From Lumnitzera littorea (lineage: Eukaryota > Streptophyta > Magnoliopsida > Myrtales > Combretaceae), in the NCBI GenBank assembly GCA_024138015.1, contig JAMXBB010000012.1:17346634-17410633 (forward strand): 64,000 nt of DNA, written 5' to 3'. Positions 1-10,589 of this stretch are shown here, piece by piece; the first letter of the stretch is position 1, and every line of letters begins with the position of its first letter. The notes below the pieces were generated by a model. It did no database searches. It saw nothing but the letters and a program-made list of their open reading frames with translations, and was not told the origin of the DNA. The position numbers and the translations under genes are program-made.

Positions 1-1177
1 ATTTTTCATTTTGTCATTTTGATCTTATCGCTATTAAAGATTCTTTTTAATTCATATATAAAACGCATGCCCTTTACATTAAAATCGATACTTATATATG
101 ATGGAGTGTTGATGTTTATATGATAGATAGCTTTTGTTACTTAATATGAAATAGCATAAAATTTTCACTTATTCATGGTATCATTGATGTATTTCTATAA
201 TTTATTTCATCAAATCATATCATATTATAATATATAGTTTTAAATATTCTTTCCTTACTTATATTCCACCATTTTATTGTATCACAAATGTATTTGCATA
301 ATATTTTTTTTTTCAAATAGTATCATATCATATAATGATACATAATTTTGAAGCTCTTTTCTTTTGTCTATTCTATTTTTTTATGATATCATTAATGCAT
401 TTTTATAATTTTTTTGGTCTAATTTAATATTATTTTGAAAGCTCTTATCTTTTCAACATTCCAGATTGCTTAAATAATTTTGAAGTTGGATATTACTTAG
501 TAATTCATTTTATGTTAGTGCTTATGTGAAAATTATATATATTGTATATAATTTAGTAATAAAAACATGTTCTTGTGTTTGTGTATATAACAAGTCATTT
601 GTTTTCCCGACCTTAAATTACTCACATAATTTTGTAATTTTTTTTAATAATATATAAGGTCATTAAATTACTTTTACATTAGTTTTTTTAAAGAAAAAAT
701 ATAATTATTATTTAAGCTTTTATTTGCACATTGAGAAGACTATTTAGCTAGTTTATAATAATTGTAAAATTTATATTTACATTTTCCTTTCTTTTCTTTT
801 TTACTAGTTTCTTTCCATTTCCACTTAACTTAAAACTTGCCAAATCATTGTGTAAAGTTTAGTGACTAAATTGATTCGAGATAATTGCAAAGTAAATGCT
901 TGTACTTTCAAGTTTTGACAACTTAATATCTAAACTTTTATTTATTTATTTTTACATTATAGTGTCTACATTTTCTATTAGGTTGTAGATCAATGTCTAT
1001 TTTTTTTTTTTCCTACTTGATTGCAATTTAGCATCCATGTACTTTCAATTAGATTGGCCATTTGGTATTTAAATTTTCATTAAATTATAATCAAATTGAA
1101 ACTAAATGCTAAATTGTAAAAAACATAAGCATAGACACTATATTGTCAAAAACTCAAAAGTTATAAACACTTATAAC
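1..1177. other. AT-rich intergenic DNA, no gene seen
   Basis: Strongly AT-rich sequence with homopolymer runs and no open frame of credible length on either strand. No RNA gene or structured repeat was recognised up to the hAT-like element that follows. Confidence 0.6.
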
Positions 1178-1687
1178 TAAGGCTACGAATGAGCCTAGCT
1201 AAATCAAGCATTTCAAGATTATGCTTGACTAGTTTAAAAATGATTGAACTTGAGCTGAGCCAAGCTTGCTAAGTTGGGAAATTATAGGTTTGAACTCAAA
1301 CTTGTTAAGGAATCTAAAGGTTTATATAAACAAACTTAAACTCAAGCTCAAGCTTGAATAAATGCTCAAAATTAACTAATAGTTTTCAAAATATACTTTT
1401 TAAAAATAAATTTCTAATTATATTAGTCATATTCTTATATTATATATTTTAATATAATAGGATCTTTTATATAACTTATCTATTTGCAAGTCTATTTACG
1501 TGTCTACTCACGAAGGTCATTAACAATATAAAGGAGTTTACTTATGAGTTTAAACAAAAATTCAAGCTCAGTTTATGTAAACAAACGTGTTTCATTTTTA
1601 AGTTCAAATTTTATTTATTTATAAATTAAACTCGAGTCAAATTAAGCTCGAATAACTCACAAGCCATTCAACTCATTTATGACCATA
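1178..1687. mobile_element. hAT-like non-autonomous element (MITE)
   Basis: A 510-bp coding-free element. Its ends form an imperfect 16-bp inverted repeat (TAAGGCTACGAATGAG against TATGGTCATAAATGAG read inward). It is flanked by an 8-bp near-duplication, CTTATAAC at 1170-1177 and CTTATAAT at 1688-1695 (7 of 8 identical), the size expected for hAT insertion. The interior carries repeated CTCAAGCTC and AACTCAAACTTG phrases on both strands. The family is inferred from the duplication length and terminal repeats; no transposase is present. Confidence 0.65.
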
Positions 1688-2531
1688 CTTATAATGTATT
1701 TATCCTTATCAATTGAGATGGAAAAGTTGCAAGTTGCATTTTGGTAATCTGCTCCGCTCTTAATAACAAATATAAAATACCCAAGCAAAATATCTAAATA
1801 AACCATTGTCGAGTGCGATCTTAATTGATTTCCAGGAAGATTCCAGTTTCCAAGTTTGTTGTAATGGTTTGTCATGGCTTGCATTAGCAAATTTCAAGGG
1901 GCTAATTGTTGTTCAAGCTCCCCAACAACTGTAGACTAAGTCAAATGGAGGACAACCCATTCATGCTCATCCATGATGCATGGGGACTTGATTTATAATT
2001 TATAGATTCCAGACAAGACCCTCGTGCGCATCTCTAGCAGCATCTAGATTGTATCTAATTAATTTTAAGTAAGATTGCAAATACACACCCCTCTACTGCT
2101 ATGCGCAAACAGACCCCTTTAAATTCATGGACATAAATCTTAATTTGCATTTTTTCTGAAAATATACAAATGGCATCTAAACCCTTACGAAAACTCAAGA
2201 ACGGTACTTCTTACCATAATTTTGTAGACTATTGAAGGCCTAAAGGATGTGTACGTATTTTCAAATGTTATGGAAATCGATGGTGTCCTCTCACAGATTT
2301 AATACAGCATTATAGATTTTGCTTCTTGGTCACATGTCAGCGCTCAGCCTAAATGATCTGTCATCAGATGCCAGTCTTTGAGTGTTTCCCTGAAACATGT
2401 CAGAATATTTCCGAGACCACTTGAACAACTTCCGTGTGTTTAATTAAGGCTTTCAACTCGAATCCTGATTCTCATCCTATAAGAAAAAATAATGATGGAC
2501 CTTACAACATAAACCTCTGAAACGGGAAAAA
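1688..2531. other. Intergenic, with a relic of the cluster's duplicated 3' flank
   Basis: No gene is recognised. The stretch around 1900-1990 (phrases such as GTCAAATGGAGGACAA followed by ACCCA and TGCTC) resembles 15165-15270 downstream of the third DUF241 copy. This suggests that a further duplication unit once lay to the left of the first copy in this window. Confidence 0.4.
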
Positions 2532-2882
2532 TCCTGTGTTCCATGTTATTTAAGTTGAAAAACCGCCCATTGCATTCATTTTTCCACCTACTTGTCCGGG
2601 GACAATCCATGGCTGCAAGGCACTCGTGCGGATTCTTTCTTCATCAGATTCCGATTTCTTTATCTTCAACTCCTGCAAGTTGCTAACGATGGGATAATAA
2701 TAATAATCAGTTTTGTCGGGATTCCGAAAACATGACAACTCATGAAGGCAACAAAAGTCTGATATGTATGATAATCTCACCATCTATATAATGAACGGAA
2801 CGAGGGTTGTGTTTTCAACAAAACAATCCCCCTGAATTTATTGGCATAAACAAAGGGAGATAACCCTTCTAGCAAAATAGAG
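2532..2882 (+). promoter_or_regulatory. Promoter block A of DUF241 gene A1
   Basis: Starts with TCCTGTGTTCCATGT and includes AAACCGCCCATTG, CAGATTC and CATCTATATAATG phrases that recur in the same order upstream of copies A2 and A3. TATATAA at 2785-2791 lies about 92 bp before the start codon, and the 5' leader ends in GAGATGGC as in A3. Conservation between duplicates is seen directly; promoter function is inferred from position and the TATA box. Confidence 0.65.
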
Positions 2883-3746
2883 ATGGCTTTAGTTACTAAC
2901 ATTACGAAACCTACCTCTCATGTTCGTTCAACGAGTTTGCCATCAGCAAATCATCCTCTAACTGCCTCACTTGAGGACCATTTGACAAGGTTGAGGATCT
3001 CAGATGAAGCATCTACATCGATTAGCCACAAATTGCATAGCCTTAAAGATCTTCACGAGTCTGTTGTCGATTGGCTTCAACTTCCAGTCTCTCAACAATC
3101 CCTCTTTCATTCACAACAGACTGGATGTGTTGATGAATTGTTGGATGGATCTTTGAGGCTCTTGGATGTTTGTGGAATGGCTAAAGATGTATTCTCTCAG
3201 ACGAAGGCCTTGATGCAAGAACTAGAGTCCTCTTTACGCAGAAAAAGAGGCGATCCTTGCATAGCTATTGACATCCGAACTTACTTGAAATGTAGAAAAA
3301 ACCTGAAGAAAGTCATCGAAAGGTTGATTGGAGATTTGGATAAGATGATGCAGAAGCATACCTTTTCGTCGAATCAAGAAGTGAATGGAACCGAGGCACT
3401 TGACGTACTAAAGGAAGTAGAACATATCAGTGTGAAGGTTTTCGAGTCCCTTCTATCCATGATTTGCTCAAGAAACGCAAGGACGAAGCTTGGTGGTTGG
3501 AGCATGGTCTCAAAACTATTGAGATCCAAGAAATTAGCAGCTAACACAAATGACTTGGAGGATCTAGATGAAGAGCTGCTTCTTCTCAGGTCAAGCAAAG
3601 GCATTAATGCAGTACTAGCACAAGACATACCGAAGAAACTGTTGGCGTTAGAGTCTAGCTTTCAAGAATTGGAGGATGATTTGGAATCTGTCTTCAGACG
3701 TATGGTGAAAACAAGAGCTTCCATTCTTAAAAATCTTACTCTGTAA
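2883..3746 (+). CDS. DUF241-family protein, copy A1 (287 aa)
   Basis: Intronless gene of the plant-specific DUF241 family (PF03087), whose molecular function is not established. Its 287 residues match the usual 280-300. The family hallmarks are in order: the N-terminal HVRSTSLPS basic/serine motif at residues 13-21, QQSLFHSQQ around 71-79, VDELLDGSLRLLDVCG at 83-98, QELESSLRRKRG at 112-123, a helical middle region, and a C-terminal LEDDLESVFRRMVKTR motif. There is no signal peptide or membrane segment; the predicted helices and heptad-like leucines suggest an all-helical soluble protein. The ATG follows a conserved leader and lies about 92 bp after a TATA box. It is the most diverged of the three full-length copies. 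The family call is firm; the biological role is unknown. Confidence 0.92.
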   Translation: MALVTNITKPTSHVRSTSLPSANHPLTASLEDHLTRLRISDEASTSISHKLHSLKDLHESVVDWLQLPVSQQSLFHSQQTGCVDELLDGSLRLLDVCGMAKDVFSQTKALMQELESSLRRKRGDPCIAIDIRTYLKCRKNLKKVIERLIGDLDKMMQKHTFSSNQEVNGTEALDVLKEVEHISVKVFESLLSMICSRNARTKLGGWSMVSKLLRSKKLAANTNDLEDLDEELLLLRSSKGINAVLAQDIPKKLLALESSFQELEDDLESVFRRMVKTRASILKNLTL

Positions 3747-6149
3747 GCAATACTTTTGTTGCTATACGACCATGTAAACACTAGCTGAGTGTAAAGCTTG
3801 CACATAAAGATGAAAAGCTAATGAAACATAAGCAAATTCGGAATCAAGTATCTTCTTTCTCAAAAATTTCAATTTTGTGCCAGATGTTCTTTTTGTGCTT
3901 AGGCATATCTGTCTCCTCTAATTTTAGAGTTATGTTTATGTTCTTTTGATTGACGTTAAAGGGAAGATCGGTCGTCTGAGATAGTAACACGAAATGTTGG
4001 TAAATATCCTGGTCCTCTGACCTAGAATTTATCCTATGGAGACTTGCATCTCTCATAACATTGCGTTGGTCCATTGAGAAGACAATCCCTCGATGGTAAG
4101 GCCATCAATGCTATGGATGGATGGCTGAATGCAAAATTACTTCCACTCTAAGTCATGTAGATAAATCAATTTATATAATGCCTGTCACGCTCCAAACCTA
4201 AAAGGTATTGGTTATTCTATGCCACATATTCTTGCCTGAATAAAAATATATAATGCTCGTCTCCTATGCTCTCCCAGTCTTCTAACTCCCTGCAAATACC
4301 ATGATATACTATGCACACATACAAATGAAAGACTTGTGCACAACCCTATAATTTACTAAATGCATCAAGCACATTCATTAATATATATATATATATATCC
4401 AAACATATAACACAATCTTAAAATTTCAAGATTTGGAGCAACATAGGTTCAATTTTCAAATGCTTGAACCATGATGATTCAACAAAATTTCAATCTAAGT
4501 CCAAAGGTTTCTAAGTAAGGATCATTTAATCATCGCTTATTGTATGAATAGAAATATATATATATATATATAATGACTTAAAATCCAAAGAAAATTTTGC
4601 TTTTTGATCAAAATAAAAAAGGGTTTTTTTTTTTTTTAAAAAAGAAGAAGATAAATCTTTCTTGTTTTATTGGACCTCAAAATGATAGGCTGGAAAAATT
4701 TTTTGAGTCTTCCAATGTCAATAGGTTAATTGTTTCACTTTGTATCTTGCAAGAGGAAAATAGATCTCTAGGTGCTCCTTTTTGCATTCTTACAATAACT
4801 AAAAAGTGTATCATACCTAAATCTAACCTACGCTTGCAATGGTCGAGGAATCAAATCCAAAAAAGAAGAATTCTAGTTATAAGATATCTAACAAAACTAT
4901 TTCTTGAACTAAGATCACATTCAAAGAGACATATATCAAATATCTTAAACTTCTTTTTATATTCTTTGGGGATGATAATATCGCAACTTATTACCACCTA
5001 TGATAACCTAGGCCAGTAGACCCATTAACCGCATAACAATATATCCACATATCTTGTAACAGTTGATTTTGTTATTGTCTACCAAACATATAAATCATCA
5101 CATACTAAGTTGTTCTAATCAGTATCTCATTCCATTGATTAATCTATGATTGTAACTTCTTTCTTGCTTATTGATCTAATTAGACATGATTCCCCCATAG
5201 ACTCATTAGGTCCTTGTAACTACTTTAGCACTTAATTTAACCACTTCATAAAGAAGTATAGGACCGCCATAATTTTGTCCATAGCTACCACCCATGTGTC
5301 AAAATGCCAAGTAAGAATAACAAAAATATTTTGTAGTCTAATATTTGTTAATCAGTTTTTAACTAGCCTACCTTGCATAAATAACAAACATACAACATAG
5401 TACTTACCTTTGTTTTCTTGAAAAGCCATTCGTAATCCTTTGAATCCAAACTTCTTAGTAACAATAAATTACTTAATCAAAACTGTAAACTTATTTTAAT
5501 TCATCTCATTCTCATTTCCAAGTTCTTCGTATCTCAGCCCTAATTAATTATTCAAATGTTATGTTCTTAAATTATAGGATTCCTCTTACAAATTTAATTA
5601 TGTGTTTGGTTGGTAAGACTGCTTTTCCACAAAATTACTATAATTGTGGAATTAGGAATTGCAATTCTTTTATAAGACCAAATGAACAACTATTTTTGGA
5701 TAATTTTTAGTATATTTCCAAATCAAGCAAAGATGCTACCAAGAAATAGCTATTATTTCTTTTTTATACTCCTTGAAAATGACAATTCTATTCATGTTTT
5801 ATTCCATTTCACAAACCAAGCATGCTAATACGATTTCATATTTTCTCTCTTCTAAATATGTGATGTCCTCATCGCATCACCTTCTGGTTAGGCTTAGTCT
5901 TTTCCTTTTTTCTATATGGTTCATTATAGGGCCCTTCCTAAGAAGTCTCACCATTTTACAATCTTGCCAAGAACCACACTTTGCAAAAGACTCATAACTT
6001 TAGTTAATAGCCAAGGGTTTTTTATCCACTTAGCTTAAAAGTTCATAACTAGTATTGGCTTGCTATACTACCTTAGCATTATCAACCACCATCATTCATC
6101 TCTCATAATCTATGGGAATTTTACAATCACTTAGGTATTACAATGCATT
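3747..6149. other. Intergenic; 3' flank of A1, then degraded repeat DNA
   Basis: The first 150 bp (GAAACATAAGCAAATT, then TTTTGTGCC) match the 3' flank of A2 near 10672-10740, so they belong to the duplicated unit. Beyond that there are short AT microsatellites near 4380-4398 and 4553-4572 and decayed repeat sequence. A phrase around 5850-5990 (GGCTTAGTCTTTTCC to AGTCTCACCAT) recurs in diverged form at 6365-6490. The open frame at 4597-5019 has poly-T and lysine-rich low-complexity content and matches nothing recognised. Confidence 0.45.
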
Positions 6150-7600
6150 TGTAATGTCTCAAACCTGTGAAAGTCAATAGTGAAGCTAATAAGTAACTAA
6201 TGAGCTTTTTAATCTATTATAAAGATTTAAACTAGTAAGGACTTAATATTCACTAAATTGGCCTTATGAAACATGGCTATTTCTCTCCCATAAACTGTAT
6301 ATAATATACAATAACTTTAAACATCATAATCTTTCCCCCAAAAACAAACGATGTCCTTGTTGCATTGTCTTATGATTAGGTTTAGTCTTTTTCCCCATTT
6401 GTTGTACTCGATCTTATTCATTCTTATTACCAATACTCCTAGAGACTTCACCATCCTATAAGTTTGGAAGGAGCCATACCTTGCTCAAGCTTTGCTCCAA
6501 CGACACTCCTTATTATCTTTGAATTGGCTCTTCAAGTTAGTCACCATAGGTCCACCAACCATAATATTGGTTTTCCCCTGAGTTATATACTTATTCATAT
6601 AGGTTTCAACTTTTGACGTCACTTGAAATGACTCTACAACTCTATAATAGAGGTGTTATTTGCTTTGGTGTAATATTCCCTACCGGTTTGTCTTTTGTAT
6701 AGTTGCTTCCTTAAAGCCTCTCTCTTGCAATTTCTTGCAATTGCTCATCACTAAACACATATACACTTCAAGTTCTAACAAGCTTGAGGCCACTATATTA
6801 CAAGGCATCTCATCATATCAAGACGCATGTTTAGGGCCATACTACTTTAGAAGGACTCTAAAGGTGGCCTCCACAGGTCCAAAGGGTGAACCTACTTGTA
6901 GCTTTTTGCATTGAGTGAGTTTAAAAGGTGGTTATAATAGTATGCAATTTATTTGCTCTATCAATTGGTTAACTACTCTAATGCAATTTGTAATGTTCAA
7001 ATTCAATGGTAGTTGATAATAAAGCTAACATGTGACTAATTGGAGGAAAAAATCGATAGGAGTGAGATGTTATGTATTATACTTGGTGGTAAATAAAATC
7101 ATGAAAGTTCAAAATTTTACCCATCGTGTTAAGATATTTATTGTGATTAGTTATAAGTACCTTCACATGTCAAGCTTTTATTCATTTCTTAGATACTTGT
7201 TGCTATCCACATGGCATATCACTTCTCATGAAACACGTCTCCATAGACTTTTTTCCATCTAAATTCTTATTGGACGACCTCTTTGGATCAGGTCAGTCAT
7301 CGCATGTGGCATGCCAACCAACTTCTACCTTTGTTTGCCTTTGAATTGTACACCTACTGCTATGGGATTGGCTCTGATGCTAGTTGTAATGTCTCAACTC
7401 AATGGTAGTTAATAGGTGATTGATGGGCCTTATTTGTTCACTTACCTTAAGATCACCTAATTGTTATTAACTTAGTAATTACTACTTTGTCTTATAAACC
7501 ACCACTATTTATCCCTTATACATCCCTTGAAGCATGACAACGTGGCATAATAAAGAGAAAAAAGTGTATAAGCATAGTGATAACAAAAATATGGAAAGAA
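6150..7600 (-). mobile_element. Decayed LTR-retroelement remnant, minus orientation
   Basis: The phrase TGTAATGT(C)TCAA followed by AATGGTAGTTAATA-like sequence occurs at 6150, 6989 and 7384. Just left of 7384, GGCTCTGATGCTA (about 7370-7382) is close to the reverse complement of an initiator-Met tRNA primer-binding site (TGGTATCAGAGCC). This fits a retroelement on the minus strand whose 5' LTR ends at 7384 with TTACA. No coding capacity survives and outer boundaries are unclear. The call is inferred from the primer-site-like motif beside a repeated TG-starting sequence. Confidence 0.35.
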
Positions 7601-7618
7601 GCGGAATTTCGAAGCTCA

Positions 7619-7940
7619 AATTTGCCACATCTTATGTGCTTGCAAGCAGAGAGCACAACCGGGCATCTTTAACTCGTGCATCTTGTCTCACCTTATTAGT
7701 CCACTAAACAGAAAACACCCACCAGCAGTATTTTAACAACTCTCTTCTCTTCCCCAAGCATGTTGTATATGGAAGGTCCTTATAGATTTCATTTACATTG
7801 GAATTGTTTATTTCCTAGTTTTGTCTCATCTTGTCTTCTTTACTTGGAAACATCCTTTCCATGACTTTCTTTCCTAATTACCATCTTTTATAAATTCATA
7901 GTCAGCTCATAAGCTTCATTCGTAACTCTTACTTTCATGC
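7619..7940 (+). promoter_or_regulatory. Orphan copy of promoter module B (left)
   Basis: Diverged duplicate of the sequence immediately upstream of gene A4. It shares TGTGCTTGCAAGCAGAGAGCACA, the GGGCATCTTTAA and CTCACCTTATTAGT phrases, TTTCCTAGTTTTGTC, and a TATAAATTCATAGTCAGC segment near 7889-7908 that matches the A4 TATA and leader region. No DUF241 coding sequence follows; promoter block A of gene A2 begins about 250 bp downstream. It is therefore either a relic of a lost gene or a distal module of A2. Confidence 0.6.
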
Positions 7941-8185
7941 TTATGGGTCTTTTAATGTCATCTCAAAAAATAAAAATAAAAATAGAACTATGATTGTTAG
8001 CTTCTATTAAACATAATTATGGACCATAATGGCACACGTTCACTCTTAATCGATTATGACCATACTTAATTATTTAGTCTACTTCCACCAATATTTCCTC
8101 TCTAAAAGCTGGGAACCAAAGCCTTAATTTTTGTAGTACCATGGTTTTGATCTCTGATGTAAAGTTTAAGTCCCTCGGTTAGGAA

Positions 8186-8397
8186 TCCTGTGTTCCATGT
8201 GATCAAATCGAAACAGCCCATTGAATTCATTGTTATCCATCTATCCGTTTAGGGACCATGGCTCTAAGACACATGTACGAATCATTTATTCATCAGATTC
8301 TGATTATTTGATAATCCAACTGCTACAGATTATAATGTGTTATTACAATAATCACTTCAGTTAAACATATGAAGACATGATAACTAATGAAGGCAGG
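8186..8397 (+). promoter_or_regulatory. Distal half of promoter block A of A2, split by an LTR
   Basis: Collinear with 2532-2775 (A1) and 13365-13580 (A3), including TCCTGTGTTCCATGTGAT, the GCCCATTGAATTCATTG phrase and AACTAATGAAGGC. The homology breaks at 8398, where a 1218-bp LTR is inserted, and resumes at 9626. This piece now lies more than 1.3 kb from the A2 start codon. Confidence 0.7.
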
Positions 8398-8402
8398 ATA
8401 GT

Positions 8403-9620
8403 TGATAACTCTAATTTTAAACATATTTTATATGGTGATTTTATAGCATTTCCCTTACATTTTTGGTTTTCTTTAAAGAAATTGATACTTAATTGAGTAA
8501 AATGTTGATTTCAGGGTTTAAACGCGTTCTAGGCTCGAAAACGAAGAAAAGGAATCAAGTTTCACTCAATTCCGAGTTCAAACGAAAAAGTTATGAAGTT
8601 TTGAAGTTGTGCAGAAATTTTGCCTTAGTGCAGAAAGTTACACGACCTGGGGACACGGTCATGTCTCAGGCCATGTCTGGTGACGAAAATAAAATCCGTG
8701 TAATACACATATAAAAGGATATCTTAGGGTTTAAAAAGAAGAGAGACATTACAGAAACGGAGAGACAAGAGACGAGAGGAGACTTGAGGAGAACATCAAT
8801 CAAGAAGTAAGAACAACATCGATTTCAAGATTAGAAAGATTGTTCATCAAATCAAGAGGGGTTTTCATGCTTTGTTTTACGTTTTTTATGAAACTTGTTT
8901 TTAGATTCGTTATGATAGTTTAGAATTCAAGTATTTAGGATTATGGAACCTAGGGTTTCATGTGACCTTTGGATTGAATTATAATTTCAAGAAAGTTTCT
9001 ATCTTTTCTTGATTCAATTATGTTGTTTAATTGTGGATTAATAATTCTAGAGTGTCAATATATGATATTATGCATGTTGATTGAGAAATTGCATGTGTAA
9101 TTAGATCTTAGCATAATTGGAGAGAATTACATGTATACTTAGAGATAAGATACATGTTTCTTCCGGAAAGTTGATTGTTTGTATGGGAATTCATTATACA
9201 TTAATGCAATTCTAAGTTATATTACTAAGTGAAGAGATTTCGGTAAATAATTTAGAATTAGGGTTAATATGCTTGAGAAAGATATTAGCTTTAATTGTGA
9301 ATCCCTCCGGTCAAGAATTATAGAAACTGAATTGAATACATTTTAAAAAGGTTACATGTTAAACACTAGGGAAAATAATTCCTAAATACATTATTGCATA
9401 CTTGAAGTCGTTTGTAGTTTTATTGCTTTCTAATTTATTTAACCAAGTTTCATAATTAGTTTAGTTGGTTAATTTCAGTATTTTTAATTTATTCAACTTA
9501 TCATAATTTTCCGATTAGATAATAAAGCTAAAGTTAATATTAGTACTCAAAATCTCTGAAGGATCGACTCGGACTCACATCCGCTATATTAAAATTGATA
9601 GGTGCGCTTGCCTCGTATCA
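8403..9620 (+). mobile_element. Solo LTR (Ty3/gypsy-like) inserted in the A2 promoter
   Basis: A 1218-bp sequence that starts TGATAAC and ends GTATCA, flanked by a perfect 5-bp target duplication ATAGT at 8398-8402 and 9621-9625. Comparison with A3, where the flanks are contiguous, confirms it as an insertion. The 3' end (GGATCGACTCGGACTCACAT then GCGCTTGCCTCGTATCA) has the style of Tat/Ogre/Athila-type plant LTRs. An internal TATAAAA at 8710-8716 fits an LTR promoter on the plus strand, pointing toward A2. There are no internal domain, primer-binding site or coding sequence, as expected for a solo LTR left by LTR-LTR recombination. Lineage is inferred from terminal motifs only. Confidence 0.85.
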
Positions 9621-9625
9621 ATAGT

Positions 9626-9725
9626 TTAATAATCTTAGCATCTATATAATGGGTGTGATGAGTACTTGTGTTCAACATCTTTCTGCTAGAGTTTGAATAA
9701 AACATACTACCTAAGCAAAACAAGA
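9626..9725 (+). promoter_or_regulatory. Core promoter and leader of A2
   Basis: Homologous to 13581-13680. TATATAA at 9643-9649 lies about 80 bp before the start codon, and the leader shares TTGTGTTCAACATCTT and CTAAGCAAAACA with A3. Only about 23 bp separate the inserted LTR from the TATA box, so the LTR end now forms the immediate upstream region. Confidence 0.7.
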
Positions 9726-10589
9726 ATGGCTTTTGCTTCTGCCATTGCAAAATCTACTTCTCATGTTCGTTCAAGAAGTCTGCCATCAACGGACCATCCA
9801 CAAACTACCACACTTGTGGACCATTTGAAAAGGTTAAGGACCTTAGACGAAGCATCTACGTTGATTTGCCACAAATTGAGTGGCCTTAATGATTTGTACG
9901 AGAGGGTTGATGATTGGCTACAAATTCCTCTTAATCAACAACCCCTCTTTCACTCACAACAGCATGAATTCGTGGATGATGTGTTGGATAAATCTTTAAG
10001 GCTCTTGGATGTTTGTGGAACAGCCAGAGATGTGTTCTCGCAGATAAAGTCTTCTATGCAAGAGCTAGAATCGTCTTTACGCAGAAAAAGAAACTATTCT
10101 TGCTCAGCAAGTGATGTCCAAGCCTACTTGAAATCTAGAAAGAACCTAAAGAAAGTCACCGAAAGGTCAATTGCAGATTTGAAGAAGATGAAGCAGCCCA
10201 CCCTTTCACCGCCAAGTGAAGATGTAAAGGGAACCGATGCACTTGATGTGCTAAGGGAAGTGCAGCATTTCACCATAATAGCGTTTGAGTCCCTGTTATC
10301 CGTCGTTTGCCAGAAAAATATAGGAACAAAGGCAAGTGGCTTGTCCATGGTTTCAAAACTATTGCGATCCAAGAAATCAGCAGCCTATGCAAATGAACTG
10401 GAGAATCTAGATGCTGATCTGCTTATTCTTCGGTCAAACAAAGACATCAATGCGGTACAGGCGCAAAACATACTGAAGAGACTAGAGGCACTAGAATCTA
10501 CCTTTCAGGAACTGGAAGATAATTGGGAATCTGTCTTTAGATGTATGGTGAAAGCAAGGGTTTCCGTCCTCAATATCTTTACACTGTAA
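9726..10589 (+). CDS. DUF241-family protein, copy A2 (287 aa)
   Basis: Full-length intronless DUF241 protein. It carries HVRSRSLPST at residues 13-22, NQQPLFHSQQ near 70-79, VDDVLDKSLRLLDVCG near 83-98, QELESSLRRKR near 112-122 and a C-terminal LEDNWESVFRCMVKAR. The ATG at 9726 is preferred over an upstream in-frame TTG at 9693 because it aligns with the starts of A1 and A3 and gives an identical 287-residue length. By eye it is about four-fifths identical to A3 and clearly less like A1, so A2 and A3 are the younger pair. Oddities are DNWE in place of DDLE near the C-terminus, and the promoter split by a solo LTR. The reading frame is intact. Function is unknown for the family; changed expression is an inference from the insertion. 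Confidence 0.92.
   Translation: MAFASAIAKSTSHVRSRSLPSTDHPQTTTLVDHLKRLRTLDEASTLICHKLSGLNDLYERVDDWLQIPLNQQPLFHSQQHEFVDDVLDKSLRLLDVCGTARDVFSQIKSSMQELESSLRRKRNYSCSASDVQAYLKSRKNLKKVTERSIADLKKMKQPTLSPPSEDVKGTDALDVLREVQHFTIIAFESLLSVVCQKNIGTKASGLSMVSKLLRSKKSAAYANELENLDADLLILRSNKDINAVQAQNILKRLEALESTFQELEDNWESVFRCMVKARVSVLNIFTL

Noticed and set aside
2550..2783. 77-codon minus-strand frame in the A1 promoter
   Set aside because: It overlaps promoter block A, whose conservation with A2 and A3 does not follow codon structure.
4597..5019. 140-codon open frame on the plus strand
   Set aside because: Starts in poly-T/poly-A low complexity, has no recognisable domain, and lies in decayed repeat DNA.
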